From Calendula officinalis (lineage: Eukaryota; Streptophyta; Magnoliopsida; Asterales; Asteraceae), in NCBI GenBank assembly GCA_963853835.1, contig OY970822.1:83247135-83311134 (forward strand): a stretch of 64,000 bases of DNA, in the 5' to 3' direction. Under the pieces are notes generated by a model. It worked only from the letters and a program-made list of their open reading frames with translations, had not been told where the DNA came from and made no database searches. Made by a program: the position numbers and the translations under genes. Every line of letters starts with the position of its first letter. The stretch's first letter is position 1. Shown one piece after another: positions 11,472-24,540 of this stretch.

Positions 11472-12997
11472 GACCATTGCCAACGGGCAGTTGCTTGCAC
11501 TGTTGGCACCCTTTTACCTTCAGTTGCAACGCCAGTTGCTTGCACCCTTGGCACCAGTGCCTGTTTAATCAGTTTTTGGGCCCTGAGCATAATGTCAAAA
11601 AGGGGTCCCTAAAATAATTTTTTTTCCCCAAATAAATAAAATCCATATAGAATTTACGTACCCTTATATGGTGATTGTAAAGTAAATAAAGATTATGCAA
11701 TACCCACATGAAAAATGAAAAATTCGCAACTGGTTTTAATACTTATTGTTATAGTTTAAAGATGGAGAATAAGAAGAGATTTTAATAAGTTTAAGGCTAA
11801 AAACCATAATAATTTGACATCACTCACTTGTTCAACAGGATTTCCAGTTTCTAGACTTTTAAATGAAAGTTTAGCTAATGTTAGTAGAAGGCCGAGTTGA
11901 AACTCCCTCTATCCTCAGTTATTGCGTACAGGACAAACAAGTTATTTAGGGCTCTTTATGCCAAATACTGCTGAATTCCACAGATTACTACAATAAGTGG
12001 CACATAACAAGTGTAACTAAATCAGTAATTCAATCCTAAATTAAACTACTTGCAGAATTACACTGAATTCAATCTAAATCTCACTGAATTTAATCTAAAT
12101 CTGCAAAAATACACTACTTGCAGAGTTGCAGTTGTATTGATCAGTAAATCAATGATTCAATCATACAACAAACTAAATTATATCTGTACCCACTTACACT
12201 AAATCAGTAAATGTAGTTCAATTCTAAATTAAACTTCAAAAAACAATAATACTTGCAGAGTTGCTTTTGCATTAATCGATCACTGAAGTTTCTAAACCCA
12301 AAATCAAGCAAAGCGACGAACCGTTACAGAATCATTGAAGCTGTGACTGCGTGATGAGAGCGAGTACCAGAATGGCGAAAGCCTTACAGAATCAAGATTC
12401 AAGCAGAGCAAGTGCCGAATCAAGCAGAGTTCAAGAAATACATAAGCAATGAATCTAGGTGATAAAATCTCTGTGAACCCTTTCTCTCGCCGTCTGACTG
12501 TTTCAAATTCCAATGTTTTCGTCTATACTCCGAGGTTCCTGTTTCTCCTTTTTCTCCCCAAGACGGCAGTCGCCTTTCCCCTTTAGAAATTTCTTTCGTT
12601 CCCTATCAATCGTTTGGGCTGACATATCAACACTTGGGCCATATACATTGCAGACGGGCTAAAAATTAAAATAGTGGGCCCTTAAAACTTTTGGGCCCTG
12701 GGTGGTTTCCCTGGTGGCCCAGGCCCAGGGCCGGCCGTGGTTGGCACCATGCGTCTGTTGACAGCGCCGGTTGCCACCTCGCCGGTTTGGAAACGGGGAA
12801 GGAGGGACACGCCGGTTGTGTGGTGGGGCCCAAAGGGGTATTTTGTGTGTGTGTGTTTTGTAATAGTGGCTCCCAAAAAATTAAAGGGAAATGGTATTGT
12901 TGGCATGAGTACGTCAGTTTAATGTCGGTTGGAGGGTGAGCTGACGTGACGCTGAAACAACTGACGGTATCAGTTGGATGCACTGTCGGGAGCGGTC
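11472..12997. mobile_element. Harbinger-type MITE split by a hAT insertion
   Basis: The left end GACCATTGCCAACGGG follows TTA (11469-11471); the right end TCGGGAGCGGTC precedes TTA (12998-13000). Without the insertion at 11556-12748 it is about 330 bp and resembles the intact copy at 49985-50305 in the opposite orientation, plus a third at about 51862-52181. The short GC-rich frames inside it are not genes. Confidence 0.8.
11556..12740. mobile_element. hAT-type element inside a MITE, TSD TTGGCACC
   Basis: It is flanked by an exact 8 bp duplication, TTGGCACC (11548-11555 and 12741-12748). The right terminus carries CAGGGCCGGCCGTGG, of the CAGGGCCGGC type common in plant hATs; the left terminus has diverged. 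Subterminal GGGCCC blocks (11578-11610 and 12670-12735) are in inverted order. There is no transposase. The interior has repeated ACTGAATT-type AT-rich stretches and a CT-rich leader-like segment near 12480-12560. Confidence 0.8.
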
Positions 12998-13000
12998 TTA

Positions 13001-13287
13001 TTTATACAACAATCACATGTTATAAAGATGGTTTTGGTTACCCGAAAATTGAACCGACGTTACCAGGCGGGTATATTTTTCTTATTTTTAAGAACCAGAA
13101 ATGAAACCGCTTAGGGCAGCTCCAATATTTTAGAACTGGAACCGCTAACACGATTCCCGAGCCAGAACCAGTGGTTTCAAGACGGTTCCAATTCTAGTGA
13201 TCCAATTTTTCTGCCTCACCTCTAATTACAAGTAAAATTTTTACCATGTGCTAAGATAAAATCCATTAACTTTTGTGATAATGCCAA
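13001..13287. other. Possible hAT-like relic
   Basis: GGTTCCAGTTCT/AACCGG-type strings around 13080-13210 resemble the interior of plant hAT MITEs such as 33429-33840. I could not define termini or a TSD. Confidence 0.3.
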
Positions 13288-14029
13288 GAGTTGTGTTCAA
13301 AGAGGTTCATTAGTTTTAGGAAGTCCCGAGGAACAAATCCCAACCATTGATCAATAAGATCTAATGGTCAAGATTAATCACATATTTTATATATAAAGGG
13401 GTATTTTGGTCATTTTTTAAAAAATAAAAATATTTGGCCATTTGGCACTTAAAAAAATTTTAAATTTTTTTATTTTTTATTTTTTATTTTTTTATTATTT
13501 TATTTTTTAATTAAATAATAATATTTATTTGATAATTACGTGTATGACTTAATTACATGTGATTTTACTGTAATCACATGTGATTTTACTGTAATCACAT
13601 GTGATTTTAGTGTAAAATTACATGTGATTGAATATTTAATCACATTTGATGTTTTAGTTCAATCACATGTGATTCAAAATCCAATCACATGTGATTCACT
13701 ATGCAATCACATTATTTGTTATTAATGAAAAAATAATAATTTTTTAAAAAATAATAATAATAAAATAAAAAAAAATAAAAATTTTAAAATTAAGAATAAG
13801 AAATAAAAATAAAAACAATATTTATTTCAAAATGACCAAAATACCCCCAATTAAAAACTAAAAAAATAAAAATAAAATAAAAAATAAAAAAAGTTTTAAG
13901 TGCCAAATGACCAAAATACCCCTTTAATAAAATATGTAATTAATCTTGACCATTAGATCTTATTGATCAATGGTTGAGATTTGTTCCTCGGGACTTGATA
14001 AAAATGATGGACTTCCTTGAACGTTTATC
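13288..14029. mobile_element. Mutator-like foldback element 1 with palindrome array
   Basis: Long inverted repeats (~150 bp each; 13288-13440 and 13880-14029) share blocks such as AAGTCCCGAGGAACAAATC and GGTATTTTGGTCATTT. The outermost part, GAGTTGTGTTCAA, aligns with the termini of the elements at 14894-22702 and 23730-30748, which have 10 bp TSDs. The flanking 10 bp here (ATAATGCCAA / ATAACCTACA) match only in part, so the TSD has decayed. The interior is an A/T-rich spacer around an array of AATCACATGTGATT palindromes. Confidence 0.75.
13546..13712. repeat. Array of AATCACATGTGATT palindromes
   Basis: There are four exact 14 bp palindromes plus about five variants (for example AATTACATGTGATT, AATCACATTTGATG) in 170 bp, separated by 6-14 bp of AT-rich spacer. 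The element-wide inverted repeat surrounds it. Confidence 0.85.
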
Positions 14030-14106
14030 ATAACCTACATAACATTAATTATTATAAATTAAAGTTCATATTCAACGATTGGTCTATTATATTACCATGA
14101 ACATGG

Positions 14107-14322
14107 CGATTGGTCTAGATCAATTGGCCACCAAGGGTTGCCTTGGAGTTTTCCTTCAAGAGGTATTGGGTTTAAGACTTGCTGGAGGTAAAACTTGGAG
14201 ATTAAAAGGTGGTGGGGTTTATTCCCCATATGTGGAGGGATCGAGGGAAGACATACTGCCCCTTGTGGATGTCACTGTCTAGACTCGAACCACTAACTTA
14301 TTAACTTGTCGTTCAAAAAAAA
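14107..14322 (+). mobile_element. SINE (copy 1)
   Basis: It is homologous along its length to 47732-47949. Both have a tRNA-like head, a B box (GGGTTTAAGACTT here), the shared body around GGAGATTAAAAGGTGGTGG and GAGGGAAGACATA, and the tail CTTGTCGTTCAAAAAAAA. The open frame across it is accidental. The candidate TSD (ATGAACATG/ATGATGATG) is weak. Confidence 0.75.
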
Positions 14323-14883
14323 TGATGATGTATAGACTAAAGCCTTAGCCGTCGTCTTGATCATGAACCTTTAACTTTCGTCTCACTCACAAAGCCACAT
14401 TGTAAATGCATGACTTCCACGAATCGATTATCTACCGTAAAAGAATTTGTTAGCCTTTGTAGGTAACATATATGAAGCTTAGTCTACGCCACATAAGTCT
14501 AGCCTCCGCCATTTTACCATGGACCTAAGTGACCCATGATCTCACACGTTTAATAACTTGCTCCTAAAGGGGAGGAACATGGGTACGTTTAATTTTGACA
14601 TGTTTCATTAATAACCTGCTATTTTGACATCAGACATTTAGAAAAGGGAAAAAAACTTATAATTTGTTGAGTTATAGTTCGAGTAAGTCTTGAATGAACC
14701 CCTAAAAGCTTGATCCAAATAAACGAATTCTTGTTTTACGTTTCCAAGCGATATATCCCCGTCTAATTCTGGTCATTGAATAAATGAAACTTTAACGAAT
14801 AGTTAATATATTTCTTTTCTTTCAGTTATTCTTTTGCCCCTACGCGAAAGTGGTAAAAAAAATGCACAACTTTAGTTTGATGA
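14323..14883. other. Intergenic DNA between SINE and MULE-2
   Basis: No gene or TE terminus is recognised. The right edge carries the TSD TGCTAAACAA of the following MULE. Confidence 0.5.
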
Positions 14884-15379
14884 TGCTAAACAAGAGATGT
14901 GTTCAGGGAAGTACACTAATTTTATAAAGTCCCAACGAACACCTTACAGCCCTTAGATCAAGCGTAATCAATGATTAAGATCAATCCATAAAATTAGACA
15001 CGGAGGGGTATTATCGTCCATAGAAACACCTGACCTTCTTCCTTCTTCAATGGAGCTTACGCTCAAACTGCTTTGGCGATTTTCGACGATCTCTAAGCCA
15101 CAAATCACAAATAATGGGTCGCAAACGGTAGATCTGAATCTCAAACATCGAATCGACTGTAGAAATCGAATCAAAAACAGCAAATCACGTTTTTTCTAGA
15201 ATTTGAGCCGTAATAAAAATTGTGATTGAATAAAATCGTTGTAATCGAACGCAGATCTGAATCACGAAATCAAAATATCCGACGTGATCAATGAATCTAG
15301 TTCCAGAATCTGTCAATAGCAATGAATTATGAAAATAAATTAATGATTCAGGTAAAAATTTACAAATTCTAGTTTATTA

Positions 15380-15704
15380 GATGACAAATCACAAGTGATT
15401 TGCTCACGAATCATATGTGATTGCAAGTTGTGTGTTAATTTAATGCGCTCAGGTGAGATCGATGATCAAATCACATGTGTGTTTTTATTTTGCGTAAACA
15501 GGGGAGTTTACTAGATAACAAATCACAAGTGATTGTATGTTATGCATTAGTTGACTGCATTGAGATGAGGTTGCTAAGCGAATCACATGTGATTTGTTTG
15601 CTTAAAAAGGGGAGGTTGGTAAGAAACAAATCACAAGTGATTCGCTTTACAAAATCACATGTGATTGTATGTTTACGTTATTTGACTAATTCATGTGAGG
15701 TTGT
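15380..15704. repeat. Palindrome array, left part, of MULE-2
   Basis: It alternates AATCACATGTGATT and AATCACAAGTGATT types within a ~130 bp higher-order unit containing GAGGTTGCTAAGCG. The array is interrupted by the solo LTR and resumes at 19597. Confidence 0.85.
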
Positions 15705-16001
15705 TGTAACACCGCAAATTTAAACCCGGTTTTTTTTTCTTTTTTTTTAAATACTTACGGAAGCGTATAAATAGTCATCATAAACAGATAATATTAAACA
15801 GGCCTTTTACAGTAATTATCCAAAATATTAAAAGTAGTTAACTTTGTTAAAACACCCGGCGGTCCATTTATTACTATATCAAAATCTGAGTGTTGGCCAA
15901 CCATTCCTAAAAACACCCTTTGACCCGCCCAAAAGATAAACCTGCAAAAGAGTCAACGAGGTGGGATTAGCTAACAGCTAAGTGAATGAACAAACCGACA
16001 A

Positions 16002-17262
<1,261 letters not shown>

Positions 17263-17336
<74 letters not shown>
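17263..17336. repeat. (TA)n microsatellite, right part
   Basis: 74 bp of TA repeat, continuing the tract interrupted by the foldback element. Confidence 0.95.
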
Positions 17337-17339
<3 letters not shown>

Positions 17340-19601
17340 CAACCGATGATAATTTACATTATCTCAATTAGTTAATTTTTTGAAGAGTAACGGCGGTTCG
17401 GCCGAACCTTAAATCATTGTCGGCCTAACAATGATAACCGATGGCCCTTTACTCAAAGACAGTGTGTACCCCCTTAGAACAACCAGTGCTTCTAAGGGCG
17501 ATACACCTTGTCAATAGTAAACTTATGCCCAGTAGAATGTTCCAATTACTGACCTCTTCCCCAAAAGTGCACTTAATTAATTACCGAATTATTTATACCG
17601 AAGTGTGGACTTGTAATAAAAATTACAACCAAAAACCTACACAAGAAAATGTACGCGTTCGCGTCGCGAACAACCCAGATACCAAAATCCTGCACTTTTT
17701 ACCAAAGTATCCAATTTCTACCAAAATTGTACACATATAGATTGAAGGTTAAATCCACTCACCTGAGTACCGCAATTGTCAAACTCAGTGATCTTATATT
17801 ACTGAGTTTCCTTCCCTTTGCCTGTATTAACAATATAAACCAAATTAGTAACCCGAAATCGCCAAATGATAACAATTACCAATTTAAATTCAAAGCCAAT
17901 ATCCCATTCTAATATCTCTACTATTACTTGCATTCTATCAATAATTCATTACGACTCTTCTAAGACTTTTACAAGTCAAAGTTAACCAACATATTAGCAA
18001 GTAAACCTATTTTGACATATTGTAACCAAACGGGTCAAAAGTGCATATTCAAGTCAAGACTACAATATATCATTTCCAACATGTCAAAGTGCACACAATC
18101 AATCATTTACATGATTACTAGTCAAACTACAAGCATACCAAACAATTACCAAGTCAAAAGTCCTATAAATTACCAATTTGACACATAATACACAAACGGG
18201 TCAAAACTCAAAAACTAACTTTGAAACTACCTAATTGATGCTTTGTAATTCTACAATTTCCCAACTCGTCATAATTAGACTTCTAAGGTCAAGAATATAC
18301 CAAGCATTGCCTTTTTAATCCAAATTTAGCATATAGGCCCAAACGGGTCAAAAATACTTAGTTTGATACAAGATTTCCAATTACATCTTCAAACATGTCA
18401 AGATACATTTAACAACTTTCAATATGACTAATAATTATTCCATATTAATATCAACTTAATATTGACTAGTTACCCTAGAAACACCCAAAATTTTCAATAC
18501 ATGTTTGACCTAAAAACCCATCCGACCACCTGTTACAAACTCAGTTATCTGAGTACTTTTCTGACCATATTAGTTCATGAAAATATGATATAAATAAAGT
18601 AGACTCTTAGACCTTCGAAACGACTGGTCGCACGCCCAAAACGGAGTTACGGTTAATTTTATATGATTTTTACAAAACCGCCAAATTTCAGCAAAAAGCT
18701 GCCATTTTCTTTAGCTACGGGTTTTTATACAAATTTTCATTCAAACACCCAATTACTCAAGACAACAATCAAAAATTTATGCTATGGTTAATTTCCACCA
18801 ACAATAATCATTTTAGCATGTCATTTTCACTAAAAGTTAACTAATTTAAGCATAAAACTTCATCTTCTCCAAATAGGGTTCTAGCATCAAACTCCATTAT
18901 TGGAGGTTTTATGGAAGCTTCACAAATCAAGAATATCACTAACAATTATACACATATAGCTTGAGTAATCAAATATAAACACCAAGTAAATCATCAATTT
19001 CATGTTTTTTTTAAGCAAAAATCACCATAACTCAAGAACCCTAGAAATTTCTAGCAAGAACACACAAGACTATGAACAATTAGCATAAACCCTACCTTGT
19101 GATGATGCAAATACCGAAAATAAGAGGGAGAAAGGAAGCTAAAGTCTTCTTCTTCAATGAGGACTTCTAGAGAGCAAATGCATGAATATGTGTGTGTGTA
19201 GAAAACGTGACTGGCAAAGAGACCAAAGAAGAAATCCAATTTGACACCTGCCCTCCTCAAGGCCACGTACACCCCCTTCCTAAAAACAGATAGTTTCATT
19301 TAAACACAGGGTAATACTGAGAGTCTAGGTTGCGTTTGATTTATTTAAAAATACCTATCTAACTCAGATTTTAATAACGAAAATATTTCCAGAACTGTAA
19401 TTCAAAGATTAATAAAAAAATGCAATTATCATTCACATGCTCGATTATATCAATTAATCCTAATTTTAACCTCTTGGTTAAAATATGCTGATATCTAAAT
19501 AAATCAAATAAATTATGCAAAAAAAATAATAATAAACAAATAGAATTACTTACCGAAAGTAATTTAAAATTCTAGGCCGGGTCTCAGGATGTTACAGTTG
19601 C

Positions 19602-20096
19602 TAAGCGAATCACATGTGATTTCTTTCCTTAAAAACATGGGAGGTTGATAAGAAACAAATCACAAGTGATTCGCTTTACAAAATCACACGTGATTGTATG
19701 CTTTACGTTATTTGACTGATTCAGGTGAGGTTGATAAGCGAATCACATGTGATTTCTTTGCTTAAAAACAAGGGAGGTTGATAAGAAACAAATCACAAGT
19801 GATTCGCTTTTCAAATTCACATGTGATTGTATGGCTACGTTATTTGACTGATTCAGGTGAGATTGCTAAGCGAATCACATGTGAATTCTTTGCTTAAAAA
19901 TAGGGGAGGTTGTTAAGAAACGAATCACAAGTGATTCGATTTACAAATCATATGTGATTGTTTGCTTTACGTTATTTGACTGCGTTGAGATGAGGTTGCT
20001 GAGCGAATCACATGAGATTTGTTTGCTTAAAAACATGGGAGGTTGTTAAGAAACAAATCACATGTAATTCGCTTAATAAATCATATGTGATTGTAT
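19602..20096. repeat. Palindrome array, middle part, of MULE-2 (130 bp higher-order repeat)
   Basis: Four consecutive ~130 bp units each begin near GTTGCTAAGCG, followed by AATCACATGTGATT, the spacer CTTAAAAACA..GGGAGG, AATCACAAGTGATT, and a third palindrome before TACGTTATTTGACTG. Unit starts fall at about 19597, 19730, 19861 and 19994. Confidence 0.85.
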
Positions 20097-20683
20097 GAGC
20101 AGAACTTTGCTACTAGGATGAGAGTCTGCAGAGAAGTAACAAGTCTCTCAAGACTTAAAAAGATGGATTTTCAAACATATTTGGATGGTCAATGACCTTG
20201 GTTTCAGAAAAAAAGAAAAAAGGAATTTCCACTTTGGTGATTAACTTGAAAAGTGGAAAAATAGTGTTGTGTCTGTGTCTTGTGATCGACCAAAATGGAA
20301 GGGAAGGAAGTTTGTAGGTGGTGTTTTAATGAGGAAAGTTGAACAACTTTGGGAATGCATGCATGCATGAGAAAATGAGCTAATAACCAAAATATGAAAG
20401 TCTTGGGGATGGGAAATGGAATCTTGACAAGAGGAAGAGATAAGCCAAAAACCATTTGACTTTTGAGAAAAAGAAGGAAGAGTATTAATTTTATGTATTT
20501 GGTATAAGTGGGTATTTGTACTATCAAAATGGTGTATTATTTCAACTTACATTTTATTTGATAATTAATGATAGTTAATTATTAGTTGTAGAATATTATT
20601 TTGGATGACTATTTTGTCATTATAAATATTTATGTTTAATTCACAAATTAACTTATTAGTCATGTTGTTAAGTATTAAATCAC
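20097..20683. other. Unique-looking interior segment of MULE-2
   Basis: This is the only sizeable part of MULE-2 without palindromes. A 107-codon minus-strand frame (20204-20527) is hydrophobic and low in complexity, without a recognised domain. A captured host fragment is possible but unproven. Confidence 0.35.
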
Positions 20684-22040
20684 ATGTGATTTTGTTATGT
20701 AAAACAGAGTTTTTATTATAAAACAGGGGAGTCTATATACATAACAAAATCACATGTGATTGAAAAGTAAACATCAAGTGCACAAAAACAGTGACATGTA
20801 CATAGAAACAATAACATGTGATTGTTAATAAAAATCACAAGTAATTGGAAAGTAAACATCAATCGCACAAAAACAGAACATGTTACTTAGTATTAAATCA
20901 CTGGTGATGCTGTTCCATAATCACATTGCTAATTGATCTTTAAGCCTTATTTTGATCTTCTTTGACACCTCAACAGTTTTTGTTTTTGATGGTGATAGAG
21001 GTCTTTTTCTACGAATATTAACATTAGTTCGTATCTTAAGCAACTTAGATAACATAGTAGGATATTCATCATCACCACCTAAAAAACACAAAGAAGCAAG
21101 TTATGAGAACTAATAAGAATATGAGATAGTTAAACTAAAATCACATGTGATTGAACTCACAATCTCACATAAACAACTGTAATTTAGCTTACTAATCACA
21201 TGTGATTGAAAGATATGAATTGTTTGACTGTGATTAGATGAGACACTAAGAACAATCACATGTGATTGAACTTAAATAACATAATAATCAAATAATAAAT
21301 AACAATCACATGTGATTTAAAAACAGAGTAAACATAAAAATAATAAAACATGTGAACACAGTAAAATCACATGTTATTTACAACTAAAAAACACTAGAAA
21401 GCTGAAAATCTATAATAAAATCCGTAAAATCACATGTGATTTAAAAAAAGAGTAAACAAAAAAAAAACAAAAAAAAAACGGCAAATAACATGTGAATACA
21501 ATAAAATCACATGTGATTTACAACTAGAAAACACTAAAAAGCTGAAATTTATAATAAAAACAGTAAAATCAAATGTGATTTACAACTAAAAAACACTAGA
21601 AACCTGAAATCTATAACAAAAACAGTAAAATCACATGTGATATACAACTAAAAAACAAATAATAACTTCAAAATCACATGTGATTTAAAACAAAATTAAA
21701 AGCACATATGTTTAAACACATAAAAAAGGATGATTTAAAACAAAATAGACTTAGAATCACATGTGATTAACTAAAAACATTTGTTTTAGAATAAAACAGA
21801 TCTAAATCACATGTGATTAACTAATAAGAAACATCTGATTTAAAATTAAACAAATATAAAATCACAGATGATGAACTAAAACAAATATGTGGTTTAACTT
21901 AAATAGATGCACAATCACATGTGATTAACTAAAACACATGTGTTTTAAACTCAAACAGATCTAAATCACATGTGATATAAAACAAAGGTTTTCAAAAACA
22001 GGGGAGTTATTAACATTTCGCTAAATCACAAGTGATTTAC
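20684..22040. repeat. Palindrome array, right part, of MULE-2
   Basis: More than twenty AATCACATGTGATT copies and near-copies are spread over 1.35 kb in A-rich spacers. Many are followed by AACTAAAA or ATTTACAACTAAAAAACACTAGAAA, a second repeat of about 70 bp. Confidence 0.85.
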
Positions 22041-22952
22041 TAATACAAAACATTAGAAAGCTGAAGCACTTAACAATAAATTTGTTATTTGAAACGAAAA
22101 CAACAAAATATAGAACAACATATCAACAAACAACATATGAAATCGACGTATTATCAAATATAAACCCTAGAAAAGTTCGAAATACAAAAAAAGCCATAAA
22201 TGAACAAGGATTTCTGCATAAACGATAAAAAATCTAATAATAACAGCAAATACAAGTTAAAATTACTTGTAACAAGTAAGAATTCTCCACGCTTTTTATC
22301 GGAAGCTTTTTTCGAACGAGAAGATCATGAATCAGCCATTGTAAGCAGATCAAACACAAACATAGAAGAAAAACGATGTTGTATAAGTGTTTAACAAATG
22401 ATTTTAGCAAAAAACTGATAAGAAATCGGTAAAAACGAGTAAAAAAGAGGGTTTCTTCAATGATTTGTGTGTGTGTGAGAGAGAAGCAGAGAAAGAGAGC
22501 AGACGAGAGGGGGGAGAGAGAGGGAAGATGAAATTTGAAGAAGGAGGGTTTTAAGTCACGCACAAAATGACCAATATACCCTTCCGCCCAAAACACCCAT
22601 TTAATTGGAGATCTAATATGGACCATTGATCTTCTTGATCCAATGGCCCATGATTGTCCATTGAGACTTTATAATATTTGTGGACCTCCTTGAACAAACC
22701 ACTGCTAAACAATATCTAAGTTTATAATAATTTATTAATATTAGTACTAAACGCTTAAAAGAGCACATTACTCTTCTTAAATTTAGTGATTCCCTAACAT
22801 CATTGCCTTTTTTTCTAATGGTATATTCCTACCTTTATTCATACCTATAATCCTACAAATATTTAAACTTAACATGTGTCATACACTAATTTTCTTTCCT
22901 TATAGTATTCTTAATTTTGACACTTGTCATGATCAAATAAGTATAATATAAA

Positions 22953-23316
22953 GGGTGATTTCCTAATTTGGACCAAATGAAATGAAATCTCCCCAAAAAT
23001 AGACTTGGATGTCAATTCTTCCCAAAATACCCCGTGCAACTACCCCCGCGAGCGTGCAACCGTGCAACTCCACTATAACGCCGCCACGTGTCCGAGTTAG
23101 TGATGCTCAAATAGTTACTACTGCTCATTAATACTGATCAACCTTGTTATTAGTGCTCGTTAATGCTGCTCGATAGTGTCGCTCCCAGTTAGTGCTGCTC
23201 CCAGTTAATACTGCCCAAGTCTCCCAAGTCGCACGGGGTATTTTGGGAAGATTGAAGTCTATCAGTCTTAAATAGGAGTCTCTCACTTTTTTTTGGTCTA
23301 AATTAGTAATTATTTC
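22953..23316. mobile_element. Small MULE-type MITE, TSD TAATATAAA
   Basis: The inverted repeats are about 90 bp. Both ends share CTAATTTGGACC-like strings and, further in, TTCCCAAAATACCCCGTGC. The exact 9 bp TAATATAAA lies at 22944-22952 and 23317-23325. Between the arms (23100-23215) a degenerate ~15 bp motif (AGTTAGTGCTGCTCC) is repeated about seven times. There is no coding capacity. Confidence 0.88.
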
Positions 23317-23325
23317 TAATATAAA

Positions 23326-23719
23326 TATGACTAAAAGGTATAAAAAATATCAATTCTTTTTTTCGTCTAATTTAATCAATTCAGAAAACATACTTTTATC
23401 TCGCAATCATGGTGTTCAATTTCGACCACTAGTTGAATATTTGAATACACGGGAATTGAGTTGATAATTACTAAAATTAAATAAAAAGTGGTTTCAAGAT
23501 TTTTTTTAACCGCGAGTTAGATAGTTGGTGATTCGAATCAACAGTAACGTCCTAACAGACAGTGTGTCTTCCTCGAACTCAATTTCTATTTTTGGGGAAT
23601 AAACCCGACCACTTTTTTATCTCAAATTTTTGCCTCAAACAAGTATTAAACCCAATATTAATTTAATGAAAACTCAAGAAATGAAACTTGGTTTATTAAG
23701 AAATGAGACAAAAATTGGA
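23326..23719. other. Intergenic DNA
   Basis: AT-rich sequence without a supported gene or element end. Confidence 0.5.
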
Positions 23720-23999
23720 TATACTTCTAGTGAAATGTTCAACGTAGTCCATTAATTTTATCTAGTCCCAAGAGACAATTATTAGCCCTTGAATCAAGAA
23801 AAATCAATGGTCAAGATCAAGATTCATACCACCACCACTACTACAAACACATATGCTTCAATACATCAATACCCCACCCACCTTCGGCGGCCGGAGACGG
23901 CGGCCGGCGGCGACGGACGGCGGCGGCGGACAGCGGTCGGAGGTGGTCGCCGACGGTGGTGACCGGTGGTGGTGGTCGTGACTGGAAGCACATCTGTTT

Positions 24000-24540
24000 G
24001 AAACACATGTCTTTCACCTTTTGAAACACATGTGTTTCGAAAATAAAGGAATGTATATGTACAACCAAGCACATGTGTTTCAAGTAATGAAACACATGTG
24101 TTTCATAACGTCAAGCACATGTGCTTCGTGACTCAAAGACAAATGACTTGCTTGTAAGTTACATGTGTTCAGGAACAAAAACACATGTGCTTGGCTTTAT
24201 GAAGCACATGTGCTTCATAATGATATGTTCGTCACTTGTTTTGATTTTTTTTCTTGTTAGTGAAGCACATGTGTTTCATAACGTCAAGCACATGTGCTTC
24301 GTGATTCAAAGACAAATGACTTGCTTGTAAGTCACATGTGTTCAGGAACAAAAACACATTTGCTTGGCTTTATGAAGCACATGTGCTTCATAATGATATG
24401 TTCGTCACTTGTTTGATTTTTTTTCTTGTTAGTGAAGCACATGTGTTTCATAATGTCAAGCACATGTGCTTCGTGATTCAAACACAAATGACTTGCTTGT
24501 AAGTTACATGTGTTCAGGAACAAAAACACATGTGCTTGGT
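24000..24540. repeat. Array of GAAGCACATGTGCTTC-type palindromes in MULE-3
   Basis: Twelve exact CACATGTG cores. Outer arms are GAAA..TTTC, GAAG..CTTC or mixed. A ~173 bp higher-order unit (starts at about 24113, 24286, 24459) repeats about 2.4 times before being cut by the LTR at 24541. Confidence 0.88.

Noticed and set aside
12666..12983. Overlapping Pro/Gly-rich frames on both strands
   Set aside because: Caused by high GC at the hAT end and MITE; no domain and broken by element borders.
13540..13725. CRISPR-like array of regular repeats (also 16355-17080 and 24000-24540)
   Set aside because: Plant nuclear DNA; repeats are perfect palindromes with short or repeated spacers inside TIR elements, and no cas genes exist.
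14079..14282. 67-codon plus-strand frame
   Set aside because: Lies within a SINE.
22234..22626. 130-codon hydrophobic minus-strand protein
   Set aside because: Runs through a CT-rich leader-like tract and into the MULE TIR; low-complexity composition.
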